Source: Reticulitermes lucifugus
Lineage: Eukaryota; Arthropoda; Insecta; Blattodea; Rhinotermitidae
Length of the DNA: 64,000 bases
Assembly (NCBI GenBank): GCA_026260175.1
Contig: JAKCWW010000019.1
Coordinates: 1 to 64,000, forward strand
Direction of reading: 5' to 3'
Both the position numbers and the translations under genes were made by a program. The notes below the pieces were generated by a model. That model was not told the origin of the DNA. It worked only from the letters and a program-made list of their open reading frames with translations, and searched no databases. This document shows positions 35,743 to 46,750 of the stretch, piece after piece (the stretch's first letter is position 1; every line of letters begins with the position of its first letter).

Positions 35743-36001
35743 ACAAATTCTAAAAGGTTCTGACGATGGTGTATAATATTGAGAACCAATTGTCTTCTGG
35801 ACTTTGTCCATCGTCCGGATAAAATATTAAAATATAATATAACAATCACGACGTTTCGGAAGCTGGTTCTTCTTCCGTCTTCAGGTGATCACCTAAAGAC
35901 GGAAGACGAATCAGCTTCCGAAACGTCGTAATTTTTATATTATATTTTAATATTTTATCCGGACGATGGACAAAGTCCAGAAGACAATTGGTTCTCAATA
36001 C
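35743..36001. mobile_element. Foldback element with paired hammerhead-like motifs (F4)
   Basis: Arms of 110 bp (35779-35888 and 35889-35998) are nearly perfect inverted copies with no spacer, centred on ggtgatcacc. A 36-bp extra piece (35743-35778) lies outside the left arm, as in F1. The possible target duplication is atatttat (35735-35742 and 36002-36009), but this is AT-rich and weak evidence alone. The close match between arms implies a recent origin or copying of one arm onto the other. Each arm has a hammerhead-like core facing outward. No coding capacity. Confidence 0.8.
35850..35884 (-). ncRNA. Hammerhead-ribozyme-like motif, left arm of F4
   Basis: Minus strand: CTGAAGA (35884-35878), extra C, stem II ggaag/cttcc with a loop of about nine bases, GAAAC (35857-35853), directly followed by GTC (35852-35850). 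ACGT gives a 4-base self-complementary stem III. The right-arm partner (plus, about 35892-35928) has CTAAAGA, altering invariant G5. So in F4, as in F1, one of the two cores is intact and the other is mutated. Confidence 0.6.
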
Positions 36002-36244
36002 ATATTTATGTATGCGGCAAATATGATATAGAGATGCAAACGTACATACTGTCCATACTATGTACAACACATGAAACACAGAGGCCTGTATGCGTACAGG
36101 CGCAAACCTACAATACATATGTATCTCCATATTACACAGCCTAATTACATAGCGGTACACGACTTCATAATGTGGTCTGCCGTGTTATGACACCGTGGAG
36201 TCTGATAGACGGTTAGCAGTCTGTCGGAGGAACACATAGCCTCC

Positions 36245-36302
36245 ATTTACAAGGTTCCACAATTTGTAGGAGGCCTCCTACAAATTGTGGAACCTTGTAA
36301 AT
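36245..36302. repeat. Perfect 58-bp palindrome
   Basis: Every base of 36245-36273 pairs with 36274-36302; the centre is aggcct. There is no spacer and no mismatch. It lies about 240 bp from F4 and could be a minimal foldback or the remnant of a collapsed one. No hammerhead core is present. Confidence 0.97.
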
Positions 36303-37835
36303 AATAGCTTATCACTGGCAATAGGTTTTAAACCTGGCGTATTGTGCTCGCTGAATATATTACACTTGTACCGAAACAAGTCGGAGCTACGTGTTTAATA
36401 GTAGTCATATGTGTTTAATAATGTGCATTTAGTTGGTTCAATAAAGTGAATACGCTGATATAAAAATGCACTGGATGTACAAATTTGAAATATCTTTTTA
36501 ATAGGTCTCCCAAAATTAGCATCACAATTTCCTTCGTAGTGAAACCCTCCCGAAGTTAATATCAAACCTCACTCCAACTTCCTTCCTCTGCAGCAAATTC
36601 ACAACAATCCACTTCCAATCTCTTTACCTTCTTCCTTCCCAACGCCTTGAATTCGCTCAAACCTACCGTTTAAGAAAGCATTCCCAAAGAATATTCAGAG
36701 AAGTAAAATTTTAGTGTGTAATAAATGCAGTTTCTCTCACTATCTCTAGTCACAGTTTCTTCTTCTTCACTTTCAAAAGCGTTTCAAGGTGTACGCATGT
36801 CGCCTGTGTCACAATAAAATCAATAATACACAACATATAATTTTAATAATGGCTGGAATTTTGGCTATGCAACTTTTTAAAGTTTACTGGTAATAATTTA
36901 ATATTATTTATGTTTCTCCTATAATAAGAATATGCCTTAAAATTTGCAACAACAGACATTGCACATCATTTTACATTCTTCTGTTTTTACTGCTTAAAAT
37001 GTAACAATATTTAGTATAATTTATTGATAAGGAGAGTGTTTATATTCCACAACAAATAATAAAAACAATAAAGAGCAGTTTCATTAGGTTGGAACAAACC
37101 AAACATCTACATCTTTAAAAGAATTTTTTCAAACCCAGCAATCTCCAGACATTTCGATTTCAAACCAAGCAGTCTCCAACTTTTGGGATCAAACACAACA
37201 ACCCCCATTATTTAGAGGCAAAAATTTGTGAATTTTAAAATCCTTTGCTTTTTAAAAATTGAAATTTCGGTTAGCCTCTAAACAAAAAACAAATTTTTTA
37301 AGGAAAAGCAAGTATATAAAAAGATTTTTCTGCTCTACTGACAACTTCACTCAAAGCCGTGATATCTGAATTTGATTTTAGGGCTCTCATGTTTTGATTT
37401 ATATTGCTAGTCTCAGATTTAGATGTTATGCACATTCATACTTCATACATAAATAGAGCTTTGGTATAGTACAGCTTGACTTTGTTTACAATGCAATATT
37501 CTATGTTGTAATTTTCTACAACTCCCAAATTTACACGTGTGTAAGTGATTAAAATTTATAGTAGAATTTCTTCAGTCGAATGAAAACTTCAGTATGTTTT
37601 TCTGTTGCTGGTAGATGTGTCTAACTGCCATTATACCCATAATTGTGTTTCGATAACTATAATTTAAAATGTATAATACAAAGTTTTCACATTCAAATTT
37701 CAAAAGTGTTTTTACTACCTACTGTATAATTTATAAGCTTTATGAGAAGTCTGAAGATATAGCATCAGTTTTTTCTGCATATCTCTTAAAATCTTACACT
37801 GTATCTTTTGATACTGACATTTTGAGGAGCTAACT
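36303..37835. other. No gene seen
   Basis: Very AT-rich with no recognisable element or frame. Confidence 0.35.
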
Positions 37836-38395
37836 AAGTAACTAAGTCCATTGAGCACAGTCCTTTTCGGGAAACTAAAAGGTCTTCAGTTAGTCAAAAA
37901 ATTCCCCGCATTTTATGGAAGAGGAAGGAACATAACCGCATTTAAAAAAGTCCACCACCTGTTCCTATCCTGAGCCAGATCAATCCAGTTCATACCCCCA
38001 TCCCACTTCTTGAAGATTTATTTTAATATCTCCTTCCATCTACACCTAGATCTTCCAAGAGGTCTCTTCTCTTTTCCATTGATTCCTACCAAAGGATCAG
38101 TCCAAGTCCAAGGCCTTTGTGAACGTTTCGGAACATGGTTAAGTTCTTAAGGTGAGGAGTTGGTAGAACCTCGCCCAACTCCCAAGCTGGAGGACCATCC
38201 CTTGTTGGCTGTCAGCTACTTCTTATTCAATATATTCACAGCTACTCTCCATATTGGAGGCCGTTCCTGAATCCGCAACCTGAGGACGCGTCATACCTTG
38301 GTGACGGGGACCGACTTATCACGGTTTCGAAGGACCTACCTCCTTCATTTCACGGTTAAGCAACTTGGAGGTGAAGGTACTACAACCCGTCAAAT
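37836..38395 (-). mobile_element. Internally deleted LINE: 5' UTR joined to 3' end
   Basis: On the minus strand, 38395 down to about 38100 matches the 5' UTR seen at 480-240 (shared blocks such as 'ctggaggaccatcccttgt' versus 'ctggagtaccgcaccttgt'). From about 38090 down it becomes the family's 3' end, reading GKEKRPLGRSRCRWKEILK and then a DWSGSG.E-type tail. The APE and most of the RT are missing. Both parents share 'aatggaaaag' at the join, so microhomology or template switching is plausible. The 3' tail carries actaag repeats (37838-37852) and a segment that recurs at 40.47 kb. Confidence 0.8.
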
Positions 38396-39594
38396 GGTTG
38401 GAAAGAGTTTATCCATTCACAGCGTAACATACCTGAAGACTTGATTCTTATAAGCTATAGTGCACGGGTTTCCTTTCACTGAAGCAAGGGACGACAGGGT
38501 CTCTAACAAAAGTACTTCGGTTTCAAGACTGAAAACATTGAAGCAAGGGTTAATTTTAATCTGCCCACACACATACAAACAGACCCCATGCCTAAGTTTC
38601 AGGAAACGTTTCCTTATTTTTGAAATGAATAGAAGCATGGAGTCTGTTAAACCGCCAAGTCCCTAAACAAGGCCTAAAACTTCAAAACAAAATTAGAAAT
38701 GGCCAACGCTCGCTTACTTCGATCGTCACCGTTAATTTCAGTGGAAGTTTTTAATAACTTTGAAGGCACTTGCAGTAGGTTGAATAGACGCTCTCAGGCT
38801 TATGCTGGGTTTCCAAGACGTAACTTTTTAAAACTGTAACATAAAGGTATTTCTTCAAATGTGACGCTTAATTTGACACAGAACATTATAAAATTTACTT
38901 CGTAATCTGACCAATATAGGGAGTAGCCAAGGTCGGAAGACGTATGTTGAAGTATGATATTGCCGTAGAATTTTTTGTGAAATTCGAAACCTTCAGTCCC
39001 AATTATATTCCCAGTTACTTCAGCAAAATTTAATCTCTTAATCAGAGTGTCACTCTATTTTTCAAATTACAGCTACAGTAGAGCGTTATACTGACAAGAA
39101 AAGCAGCCATATACCGGAGGAAGTACAGGTAAAGCGTAGGGTATATGATTGAATAACTAGTGCTCACAGGAAACCGACTGCAAATTTCTCGTGGAAGTTA
39201 GTGACGTGAAGTAGCAACGTCATATCCTTTCGTTTGTCTGTCCATTCGAGAATCCCGAATGAAGTTTCAAAGTATTTTATATTGAGAGCTTTCCCGACGT
39301 TTGTCGACACGTTCGATTTTTTTAAGGCGGGAGGTAATAACGACCACTTTAAGACCTACAGCCATTCATTCCAGTGTCCATCTTTTGCGAAATTCTCAAA
39401 ATACTGATCGGCCGAAAAGTATTTCGAGCAACAATTGTAGAGAAAAAACAGGCACAATATGTCCATTGTAAATTACCTGTAAGTTTTGAGATACTGGAAT
39501 AAAGTGAAAGAACACGCTCTGTTTAAGCCTGAGTTGTTTTTCGTACCTTGTTTTTATATATATAAATGTAGGTCTATTAAAGAACAATCAAATA
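38396..39594. other. No gene seen
   Basis: Short overlapping frames at 38417-38666 are unrecognised. No repeats found. Confidence 0.3.
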
Positions 39595-40188
39595 AAGTCC
39601 AAACAATTACTTCAGTATCTTTCCAAACAAAACTAAATGTTATTTATTATATATAACTACATATTCGACCTATCTCAAGTCATCTTCAGTTTCATAGTCC
39701 GTGCCCAAGGACAACCTGCACAGCGTATAGACCAATCATCTCAGACAAATGCAATATTAAGCACGCAACTTAAAGTTATCCAACTATAATTTAGTTACTA
39801 ACGCCCCGTCGGATCTGTGGATCAGCAAATGTGGAAGTCCACTTACATCATTAATCTTGCAATGAATCCACATTGATATACTCTGGCTGTAGATGATGCT
39901 ATGACAACCTTGGAATAGCAAAGGAAGTAAAATCTGTGAGTAGTATTTGTAACGGTTGTGATAGAACTTCTATCCACACAAATTGTTCCTTTTGCGACCA
40001 TAAATTTTTAACTCTTTTCATAATTTTGTGTTTTACGGACTTACGTCACGTATATTTCTTCCTTAATGACTTTTAAAGACCAACTGTGAACCTCAGGATG
40101 GCCTGAGATAGGTCGAAACATGTAGTTCTATATAATAAATAGAATTTACTTGTGTTTGGACAAATACTGATGTAATTTGTTGGACTAC
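39595..40188. mobile_element. Foldback element with paired hammerhead-like motifs (F5)
   Basis: The left arm (39595 to about 39720) and right arm (about 40085-40188) are inverted copies, sharing 'gtccaaacaattac' at the ends and the 'atttattatatataactacat' region. Between them lie about 370 bp of unrecognised sequence. Outward-facing hammerhead-like cores sit in both arms. Arms are more diverged than in F4, so it is older. No clean target duplication was seen. Confidence 0.75.
40092..40124 (+). ncRNA. Hammerhead-like motif, right arm of F5
   Basis: CTCAGGA (G5 altered; 40092-40098), extra T, ggcc/ggtc stem II, GAAAC (40115-40119), AT, GTA (40122-40124); ACATGT is self-complementary. The left-arm partner on the minus strand (39689-39662 region) keeps CTGAAGA but has GAATA in place of GAAAC. 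Each arm retains the half of the core that the other has lost. Confidence 0.5.
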
Positions 40189-40434
40189 TAACAATAAAAC
40201 CGGATGACACTCTTTAAAATTAATAAAAGTGTTTAAGATATCACCGGTTCTCAATCACCAGTTGGCTGTAGATAAGATTGCAAGCTCTTTTATATGCAGG
40301 ATTTGAGTTCGCTTGCTTCTCTGAAGCGATTTGATTTTGCAAGAGTTGTTAGCAGAAATTCGCAATTGTATATGAGAATGATGGAGTTTGTTGAATTTTG
40401 TGATTATTTCTATAATTTATTTATATAAACTAAC

Positions 40435-40650
40435 TAAACACTAACCAACCAACTAATACTCTAACTAAATCCATTGAGTGCAGCTTTCAAAAGAAGCTGA
40501 TAGTCGCTGAGCTAGTCAAGAAATATTTCATACAAAACATAAATTACGCTGCTACCAAACACACAATTTTCTCAATCCTCATGTCACTTCCTCTGTCAGC
40601 ATCCTCTTCTCAAAAAACCTGAATGTATCGCTTTTCCTTGATGTGACAGG
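40435..40650 (-). pseudogene. LINE 3' UTR and C-terminal fragment
   Basis: On the minus strand the C-terminal piece reads FRFFEKRMLTEE (about 40625-40590; usual RLRVFENRVLRK). The 3' end shares 'aagtccattgag', the 'ctagtcaaga' block and actaac-type terminal repeats with the copy at 37.84 kb. Confidence 0.65.
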
Positions 40651-42659
40651 CAAAAAATTATACCCTTAGAAAACAGATGCAAATACACATCAGCTCTAAT
40701 ATCTGTGCCACCAAACTACTTATGTGATCTAACAAAAGTCTCTCGCGTATTATACCAATCAGTATTGTGCCACTTGCTTTGCAACATCGTGAACATATAA
40801 TCAGTTTATTTAACGATGCGGTCCATGACTTAGACCGTAGGTTCATGGCAACGAATGATTGAATGATACTGTAGAGTGAATTGAAAAGAATGTGAAAGAA
40901 GCCGGTTGTGACCTAATTTCAGTTAATTTTCCAGCATTTGCCTGGAGGACCTGAGGAAGATCACTAAAATTGCAGTCAGAACGGTCAGTGCCACAACTGA
41001 TATTCGAACTGTAAAACCTATAGTTATGACCCGAAAAGAGTGGTGATACTGAGGAAGGTGATCGTAGTTACGACCCGCTTGGACATTCCAAGAAGCTGAG
41101 GGTCCCAGCAAGTTCGATAAGCTTTGAAAACGATCTTACCACTTAACAAAAAAAAACCCTCTTCTTCCTGTAGGTTTGTTTTTTTCCCCGGACGTCTCCT
41201 TTTAATCTCTTCCACAATACATTTGGCCTCGTCTTCAGCAGCTAAACCATAGTGCGGTGTCTGGCCTGTGACCCAAGAGATACCGCTTCGAGAGTGAATG
41301 CCCCAGTGGCCGTATTTAAACACTGTGTGTCACTGTACAGCACCCTCCTCTGTACGGATTTTGTATCGTCACGTAAAATAATACTGGGTTAAGAAACGAC
41401 GGGAATAGTTGACGCCAGTCTGTGTGTTTTAACAGATAGCAGCAACGACCGGTCCCTTTCTGAGAACATGTTCAGTCAGTTGGCCAAGCAATTCCTCGCC
41501 TGTTATGGAACTCGAATCTTCATTACCATGTTTACAACAGCCCGCCGTTGGTTTTGTCCGGAAAAAGATGAGTCTGTTTCATAACCTCCCACTCACTCCA
41601 TTTAAATAGCATCGTTCCATTTAGGCCTCCTTCTCTCAAATCGTCACTTCAACTGGCGTTCGCTGCCCAACGTTTTTGTACCCTTCACTTCTCACACATG
41701 ACGTGTAACTCATAGGGCATGTAGTAAGGACGTTACTTATTTGAAGCATAAAGAGGGAAGGCAGGAGCAAATTGTGTGTGTGTGTGTGTTTTGGGGGGGG
41801 GGCAGTAAGAGAGACAACATTTATTAGAGAGAAACTGATAGAAAATCGATTTAATGTTTATGACTCCGGAAGTTCCAAGGATGCAGAGAAATAAAAAAAA
41901 ACATAGGAAGCGACAGTAAGGGAAATAGTCGCTGTCTACTGTACATAACGAAAAAACCTCTTGTGAAAAATGTTAAGCTTTCGGTTGTTAAAGGAAGTTT
42001 TATAGTCCTACTCTGCCTAAAAGTTTAGTGTGCTGAGAGCAAACATCACTGAAGAAGAAGAGGTTTTGAACCCCCGCAGTAAGACCTTATCTTGTGCCTT
42101 GTGTCTGCGAGAGGCATGTTAATGCAGACCGGAATGTGAGATACCAGTAACCCGAGCCAACAAGGGCCTTGTTACTGTCCTGGCGAATGTTTTCAATTAC
42201 ACGGCCTCTAAATGACGGGACTGTCCAGAGCCAGGAACAAGGCCATATGCAAAGAACTTCAACCAAGGGGAACTCTGATCAGCTGCTATCCGTCGTGCCG
42301 TTCTGCGCATCTACTTTCTGTTTTCTGCGTGTCATATGTATATAATACCTCAATGGAATAAAGATCGTGAGAAGACGCTAGTGGTTCAGCTTGTCAGGAA
42401 ATTAGTCGCCTGAAAATTCTTACCATTTCCACAAGTCACCACCATAGGACCCTATCGTGGCCCAGGTGAATTCCGTTGACACTAACTTTCGTAAATCCAT
42501 CATAATACTAGTCACACACACCCACACACACAAACATACACACGTATACACATGTATATATGTGACTTCTAACTTCCGTCTACAAACAGAAATTAAATGA
42601 TATTTTCCATTCAGATTTTCTGACTGAAATTTCGTAGAACTTCTCATTTCATACCTAAC
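40651..42659. other. No gene seen; GT/G and CA tracts
   Basis: A tgtg run followed by a G-run (about 41775-41800), a CA-rich tract (42513-42532), and a TATA-like plus AATAAA pair at 42335-42362. Minus frames at 40923-41323 are unrecognised. Confidence 0.3.
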
Positions 42660-42800
42660 GTCGCGGTCGATAGCGTTGCTGCATTTTATTCTGGAAGTCC
42701 TGCTTTCAAATCTCAGCCAGAAAATCAGCTGTCTTAATTAATGTGCTTTGTGGTATTTCTCAGTTTTCCACGCAAGCTTCGAGACAGTATTTCTGTCTTT
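42660..42800 (+). mobile_element. Possible decayed tRNA-derived SINE
   Basis: 'gtcgcggtcgatagcgttgc' followed by 'ctgctttcaaatctcagcc' resembles the A-box/B-box arrangement of a tRNA-derived head, and 'cacgcaagcttcgagac' follows. No second copy is visible, so this is tentative. Confidence 0.3.
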
Positions 42801-44234
42801 AATTATGCTATAAACGCTACCAAACACATCTCTTATAATAAATTACGTATACTTACTAATCATGCAATGAATGTACGTTATGAAGGTGTCGTTAAATTAA
42901 TCTAGGGAATGAAATGTAATTCTGATTTATTCCATGTATGCTAGGATGCTTTCTCTATCTGTTGATCTTTCATTTCATTACGAATACAAAGCTTAAACTT
43001 TCTTTACCACGCGGTTTTCTTGCATCTCCTGTTACTTCCGTGTTAGGTCCAAATATTTTCCCAACAGCTTCTTCTCAAACACCCACAATCCGTAAACTTA
43101 GAGATTCCCATGTACATTATTAGTAGGATTATGATCTGCTGTGACGTAAATTTCTGCAGTTTGGTAGGAGATACCAACGTTTCGGAGGAACCTGCTGGCT
43201 ATCTTACGGCACAGTCAGTAGGTTCCACCGAAGCTCTGGAAGTTATCTGTCAAACTACTTACGGTCACAACTCAGCAGACCGCAGACTCCTTCCCCCAGT
43301 ATGTTCTTACTTTAGGGTACAGATTTTCACATTCGTACAGAAAAACAGGTTAAACTGCAGTTTTTGATTTTGTGACCCTTTTTAGCTATATTAAAAATTT
43401 ATGAGTAAAGAATTCAGGAAATGCCCTCAACACAAAATGTTTATTTCAAATACAAAGAAGAGTAGGGTAACGTAAATACAGTAGTTGGCAGATGGGGTGA
43501 ACCACTTGCAATTACAGAACTACTTGTACAGTAAGTCACTGTACGTAATTATGACGAAGGATTGAACCACGTTACTCCAGTGTTTATACTATAGGTCCTA
43601 CTAATAAAGCACTTCTTTATGGAAAGTCACCCTTAGCTTCATAATACAAGGGTCTGATCATTAGAGGGTTAAGGTAATCAATTGATAGTTGGGCCTGTCG
43701 GCCCCCTTTTTCATCCTACCACTTGCTGTATGGTGCGGTGATCCTGTTTGTGTTCTTTCATGCTATGTTTGCCCAAGAGCTCTCGCTCTCTCACTGCTAT
43801 ATTCTTCTTCCCCTTTCGCCATTGAAATGCACGAGGGTTGGCAGTCAATCTAAGTGAACTACCCTCTCCCACACTATTCAGTATTTGCTATATAAGGGAA
43901 CAAATTGCATATAACAGGTTCGCTCTAGAGGAGGGGCCCATACAATAATCTACATGCTTGTTATTTTGATAAGCAAATAGCTCTCACTTGCCAATGAATT
44001 AAGAAGAAATAGAAAGGGACCGAAAAAAATAGTAGAATGAAAATTGGTACCTTGTAATTCAATAAATCGGTGGTCAGGGGACGGTTACCGGCCGTCAGAT
44101 TATAGACAGCATTTTATACAGGTAAATGTGTAAATTTATTTCTGCCCATAATGGAGAATTTATTGTCTTATAGGTAGCTACTTCTCAGTTCTTCGATTAA
44201 CTAATTTGTGGTCATAAAATTACTCCTTTTCTGT
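42801..44234. other. No gene; decayed hammerhead-like foldback near 43.2 kb
   Basis: At 43167-43200 the minus strand has GAAACGTTGGT after a damaged stem. The plus strand at 43205-43240 carries a mutated mirror copy (cagtaggttccaccgaagctctgg). This is the same terminal-repeat type as the foldbacks but fossil. The remainder is unremarkable. Confidence 0.35.
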
Positions 44235-44480
44235 ATCGGATGGACCATCTGGATTCCGGTTCTCTCTAGGGAAAGGTATTTTTGTTTTCCAAAATTTCCA
44301 GACCGGATCTGAGGTCTGCCCAGTCTCCCATTCAATGGAGTTCGGCTTTCTTTCCAAGGGATAAAGCACCCGGAGCGTGAAGCTAGTCACTTACCTCCAT
44401 CTAGTTTTGTGGTTAAGAAAAAGCGAAACTATACCTCTAATCCCACTATATGCCATCATGGCGCAGACAGGAAACATTTT
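44235..44480 (+). mobile_element. SINE2 copy, degraded
   Basis: Head B-box remnant 'tggattccggttctctctag', body 'gcccagtctcccattcaatgg' near 44316, and 'tgccatcatggcgcagac' at the end. Landmarks are in SINE2 order on the plus strand. Confidence 0.6.
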
Positions 44481-44704
44481 TATCTTTTATCTCTTTCGCG
44501 CAGTTCACATTTTCTGAGGAAAAGAAGGACCGGTCTATTTTGTAAACCTCAGAACCTTGGAAGACAGTTAACGTTTCAAGCACGGTGGTAATTAAATTCA
44601 CCACAGATTTTAACGATCAAAAGCTGTCAATTTTGCCCACACAACGTATGTGTGTATGTATGTATGTACGTATGTGTACGTATATGTTAATTCAATGGGC
44701 GAAT

Positions 44705-45385
44705 GCATGTGTAGTGTAAAGGATACACAGAGGCTTTATTAGTTGCTAGAAAGGAGGTTAGCCTAGAAGTAAATTCTGAGAAAACTTAGTAAAATATATA
44801 TATATTCCTATTTCGTGAACAGAGTGAAGTAGTTAAAGGTTTTTGAAAGACAAGAATCAAAATTTTATTTTTGAAGAAATGAGGAACAGGTTAAATTCAG
44901 CGAATGCTTGCCTCAATTCGGTACAAAATTTTTTGCCATTCCTTTCGCTGACTCAGGATATAAATAAAAAATATATGGAAATAAAACTTTGCCTGTTCCT
45001 ATTTATGGTTTTGTAATTTGGTCTCTTACATTAAAAGAAGAACAAAGGTTGAGGATTTTCGAGCATAGGGTTTTGAGGAAGATATGGGCTCTAGGTGAAG
45101 TAAGTAACAGAAGGCCGATCCCAGTGGCCGCGCGGTCTAAGGCGTGGGTCTACGGCCGCTCGCTTACTGGGANNNNNNNNNNNNNNNNNNNNNNNNNNNN
45201 NNNNNNNNNNNNNNNNNNNNNNTCCAGAGGAGTCCTACCGAGTGTGGTGTGTCTAAAGTGTGTGATCGCGAAACCTCGAAAAATTCGGAGGCCTAGGCCC
45301 CCTAGGGGCTGTCGAGCCATAGGAAAAAAATGGTAACAGAAAAGTGGAGAAAATGAAAAAATTAGGAGCTTATTGACTTGTAATA
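44705..45385 (+). pseudogene. LINE reverse transcriptase C-terminal half, with SINE1 inside
   Basis: The longest RT remnant in the window. It reads YTEALLVARKEVSLEVNSEK (about 44725-44780), RLNSANACLNSVQNFL (about 44890-44935), YGFVIWSLTLKEEQRLRIF and EHRVLRKIWALGEVSN (45000-45105), then VTEKWRKMKKLGAY after the SINE (45333-45375). These match the thumb and C-terminal tail that follow the RT core of the APE/RT LINE. SINE1 at 45113-45332 inserted with a 9-bp duplication (gtaacagaa, 45104-45112 and 45333-45341). Stops after NSEKT and frame changes make it non-functional. Confidence 0.85.
45113..45332 (+). mobile_element. SINE1 inserted in LINE, contains N run
   Basis: Head 'ggccgatcccagtggccgcg' to 'ctgtcgagccataggaaaaaaa'. 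Fifty Ns (45173-45222) replace a region where intact copies have about 95 bases, so sequence is missing. The exact 9-bp target duplication supports retroposition into the LINE. Confidence 0.93.
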
Positions 45386-45401
45386 ATCACCAAATACAGG
45401 A

Positions 45402-45666
45402 ATTTTTTTACAATGGATAGACAGCCCCTTGGGGGCCTAGGCAGCCTCATTTTTCGAGGCTTCACGATCACACACTTTTTTAGACACACCAAACTCGGTA
45501 GGACTCCGCTGGACGAGGGACCAGGTGGTCGCAGAGACCTCTACCTGACAAAACACAACACTCACAAGAGACAGACATCCATGCCCTAGGCGGGATTCGA
45601 ACCCACAATCCCAGTAAGCGAGAGCCGTAGACCCACGCCTTAGACCGCGCGGCCACTGGGATCGGC
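45402..45666 (-). mobile_element. SINE1, inverted relative to its neighbour
   Basis: Complete minus-strand copy with a good B box (complement of ggattcgaac at 45592-45601) and A tail (T-run 45404-45410). Its 5' flank (45667-45700) is the complement of the same LINE junction found at 45085-45112, so this copy shares its insertion site with the plus copy rather than being an independent insertion. Confidence 0.92.
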
Positions 45667-45735
45667 CTTCTGTTACTTGCTTCACCTAAAGCCCCAATAT
45701 TGTTCTTTAAGTTGACAGATTTTAGTGGCAAAAGA
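45667..45735 (-). pseudogene. LINE fragment, mirror copy of 45.05-45.11 kb
   Basis: On the minus strand it reads NLKNNIGALGEASNRR, parallel to VLRKIWALGEVSNRR of the plus copy, immediately upstream of SINE1. Similarity fades beyond about 45700. Confidence 0.65.
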
Positions 45736-46098
45736 TTCCATGAACTTCGCCCAGAAGTTTAACAGCGTTGCTTTCGCTGGCAGGTGGAACCGTATTCGAG
45801 GGCTAGACTCAGGGACTGAGGTGTTTGTTATTGTTCCGTTCTACGTTGTTTCACTCCACATTGGTATTCTCAGGGAGTAAACCCAACTTTAACAGGAGCT
45901 TAACTCTTCGCTGAGCGATCAAACCAAGGAGAATAAATGGGTGGGGCCTGAAGCGCATATGGGGAGAAGAGAAAGGCAAAGAGCGTTTTTGTAGGGAAAC
46001 CTAAAGATAGAGACCACTTTAGAACATCTAGGTCTGCATCGGAAATGATAATAAAATGGCTTGTAGAACAATGGGATATTAGGACAAGCAGTGGATTA
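45736..46098. other. No gene seen
   Basis: Unremarkable sequence between the SINE pair and a SINE2 copy. Confidence 0.3.
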
Positions 46099-46400
46099 GT
46101 GTGTGGGCCGTGATAGCGTAGTCGGTATAGCGACTCCCTACGGCCTGGACTGTAAGGAAATCGAATCCCGGTGGAGGCGAGATTTTCTGTACCCGTCCAG
46201 ACCTTCCCTGGGGCCCACACAGTCTCCTATACAAGGGATACTGGGTCTCTTTCCTGGGTGTAAGGAGTCTGTTGCGTGTCGTTGAACACCCACCCCCATC
46301 TAGCACCGAGGTTAGGACAGAGTATCGCTATACCTGTACTCCTCTTTGTGCCTTCATTGCACGTTATACGGTAAATTTTACGCTTACCTTTACCTTTTAC
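46099..46400 (+). mobile_element. SINE2, best-preserved copy
   Basis: The tRNA-derived head has an A-box-like 'tagcgtagtcggtatagcg' (46113-46131) and a B-box-like 'aaatcgaatccc' (46157-46168). The body contains 'cctggggcccacacagtctc' and 'ctagcaccgagg', and the element ends near 'ttcattgcacgttatacggt' and 'tttaccttt'. Read as protein it gives VVGIATPYGLD..EIESRW, the false peptide I associate with a widespread arthropod SINE. No open coding role. No clear target duplication. Confidence 0.85.
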
Positions 46401-46750
46401 TGGATTAGTGTGGATCAGGTTAGAGAAAATTGTCAGGCTGTTGTAAACACGGTAATAAACATTCGGATTTTATAAAATGCGGAAAATTTCCTTCACAACT
46501 GAGGAAGTATTAGCTTCTCAATAAGGACTCTGCTCACATGCAGTTAGTGTCTATGAATAATAATTTAGCTTCCATATTTTCGGGTTTCCTTTATTTATTT
46601 TAACCCTCTGAATGTTCATTACATAATAATTTTATTTGAAAATCACTTCTTACATCACAGTAAACACACTACGTCTTCATTATCAAGAACGAACAGTCCT
46701 GTTGAGGTAAATAATAGCTGTTTATTGTCCGAATCATAAAAGTCCATTAT
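46401..46750. other. No gene seen
   Basis: AT-rich spacer up to the mariner-like element. Confidence 0.35.

Noticed and set aside
42100-42400. Possible solo LTR (TATA-like box, AATAAA)
   Set aside because: No paired TG...CA ends, no target duplication and no second copy; the signals are common by chance in AT-rich DNA.
45437-45731. Two overlapping minus-strand frames of about 82 codons
   Set aside because: They are two frames of SINE1, not genes. Only the LINE scrap upstream is real remnant coding sequence.
46103-46285. 60-codon frame starting MGRDSVVGIATPYG
   Set aside because: It is the translated tRNA-like head and body of SINE2; similar peptides recur in other SINE2 copies.
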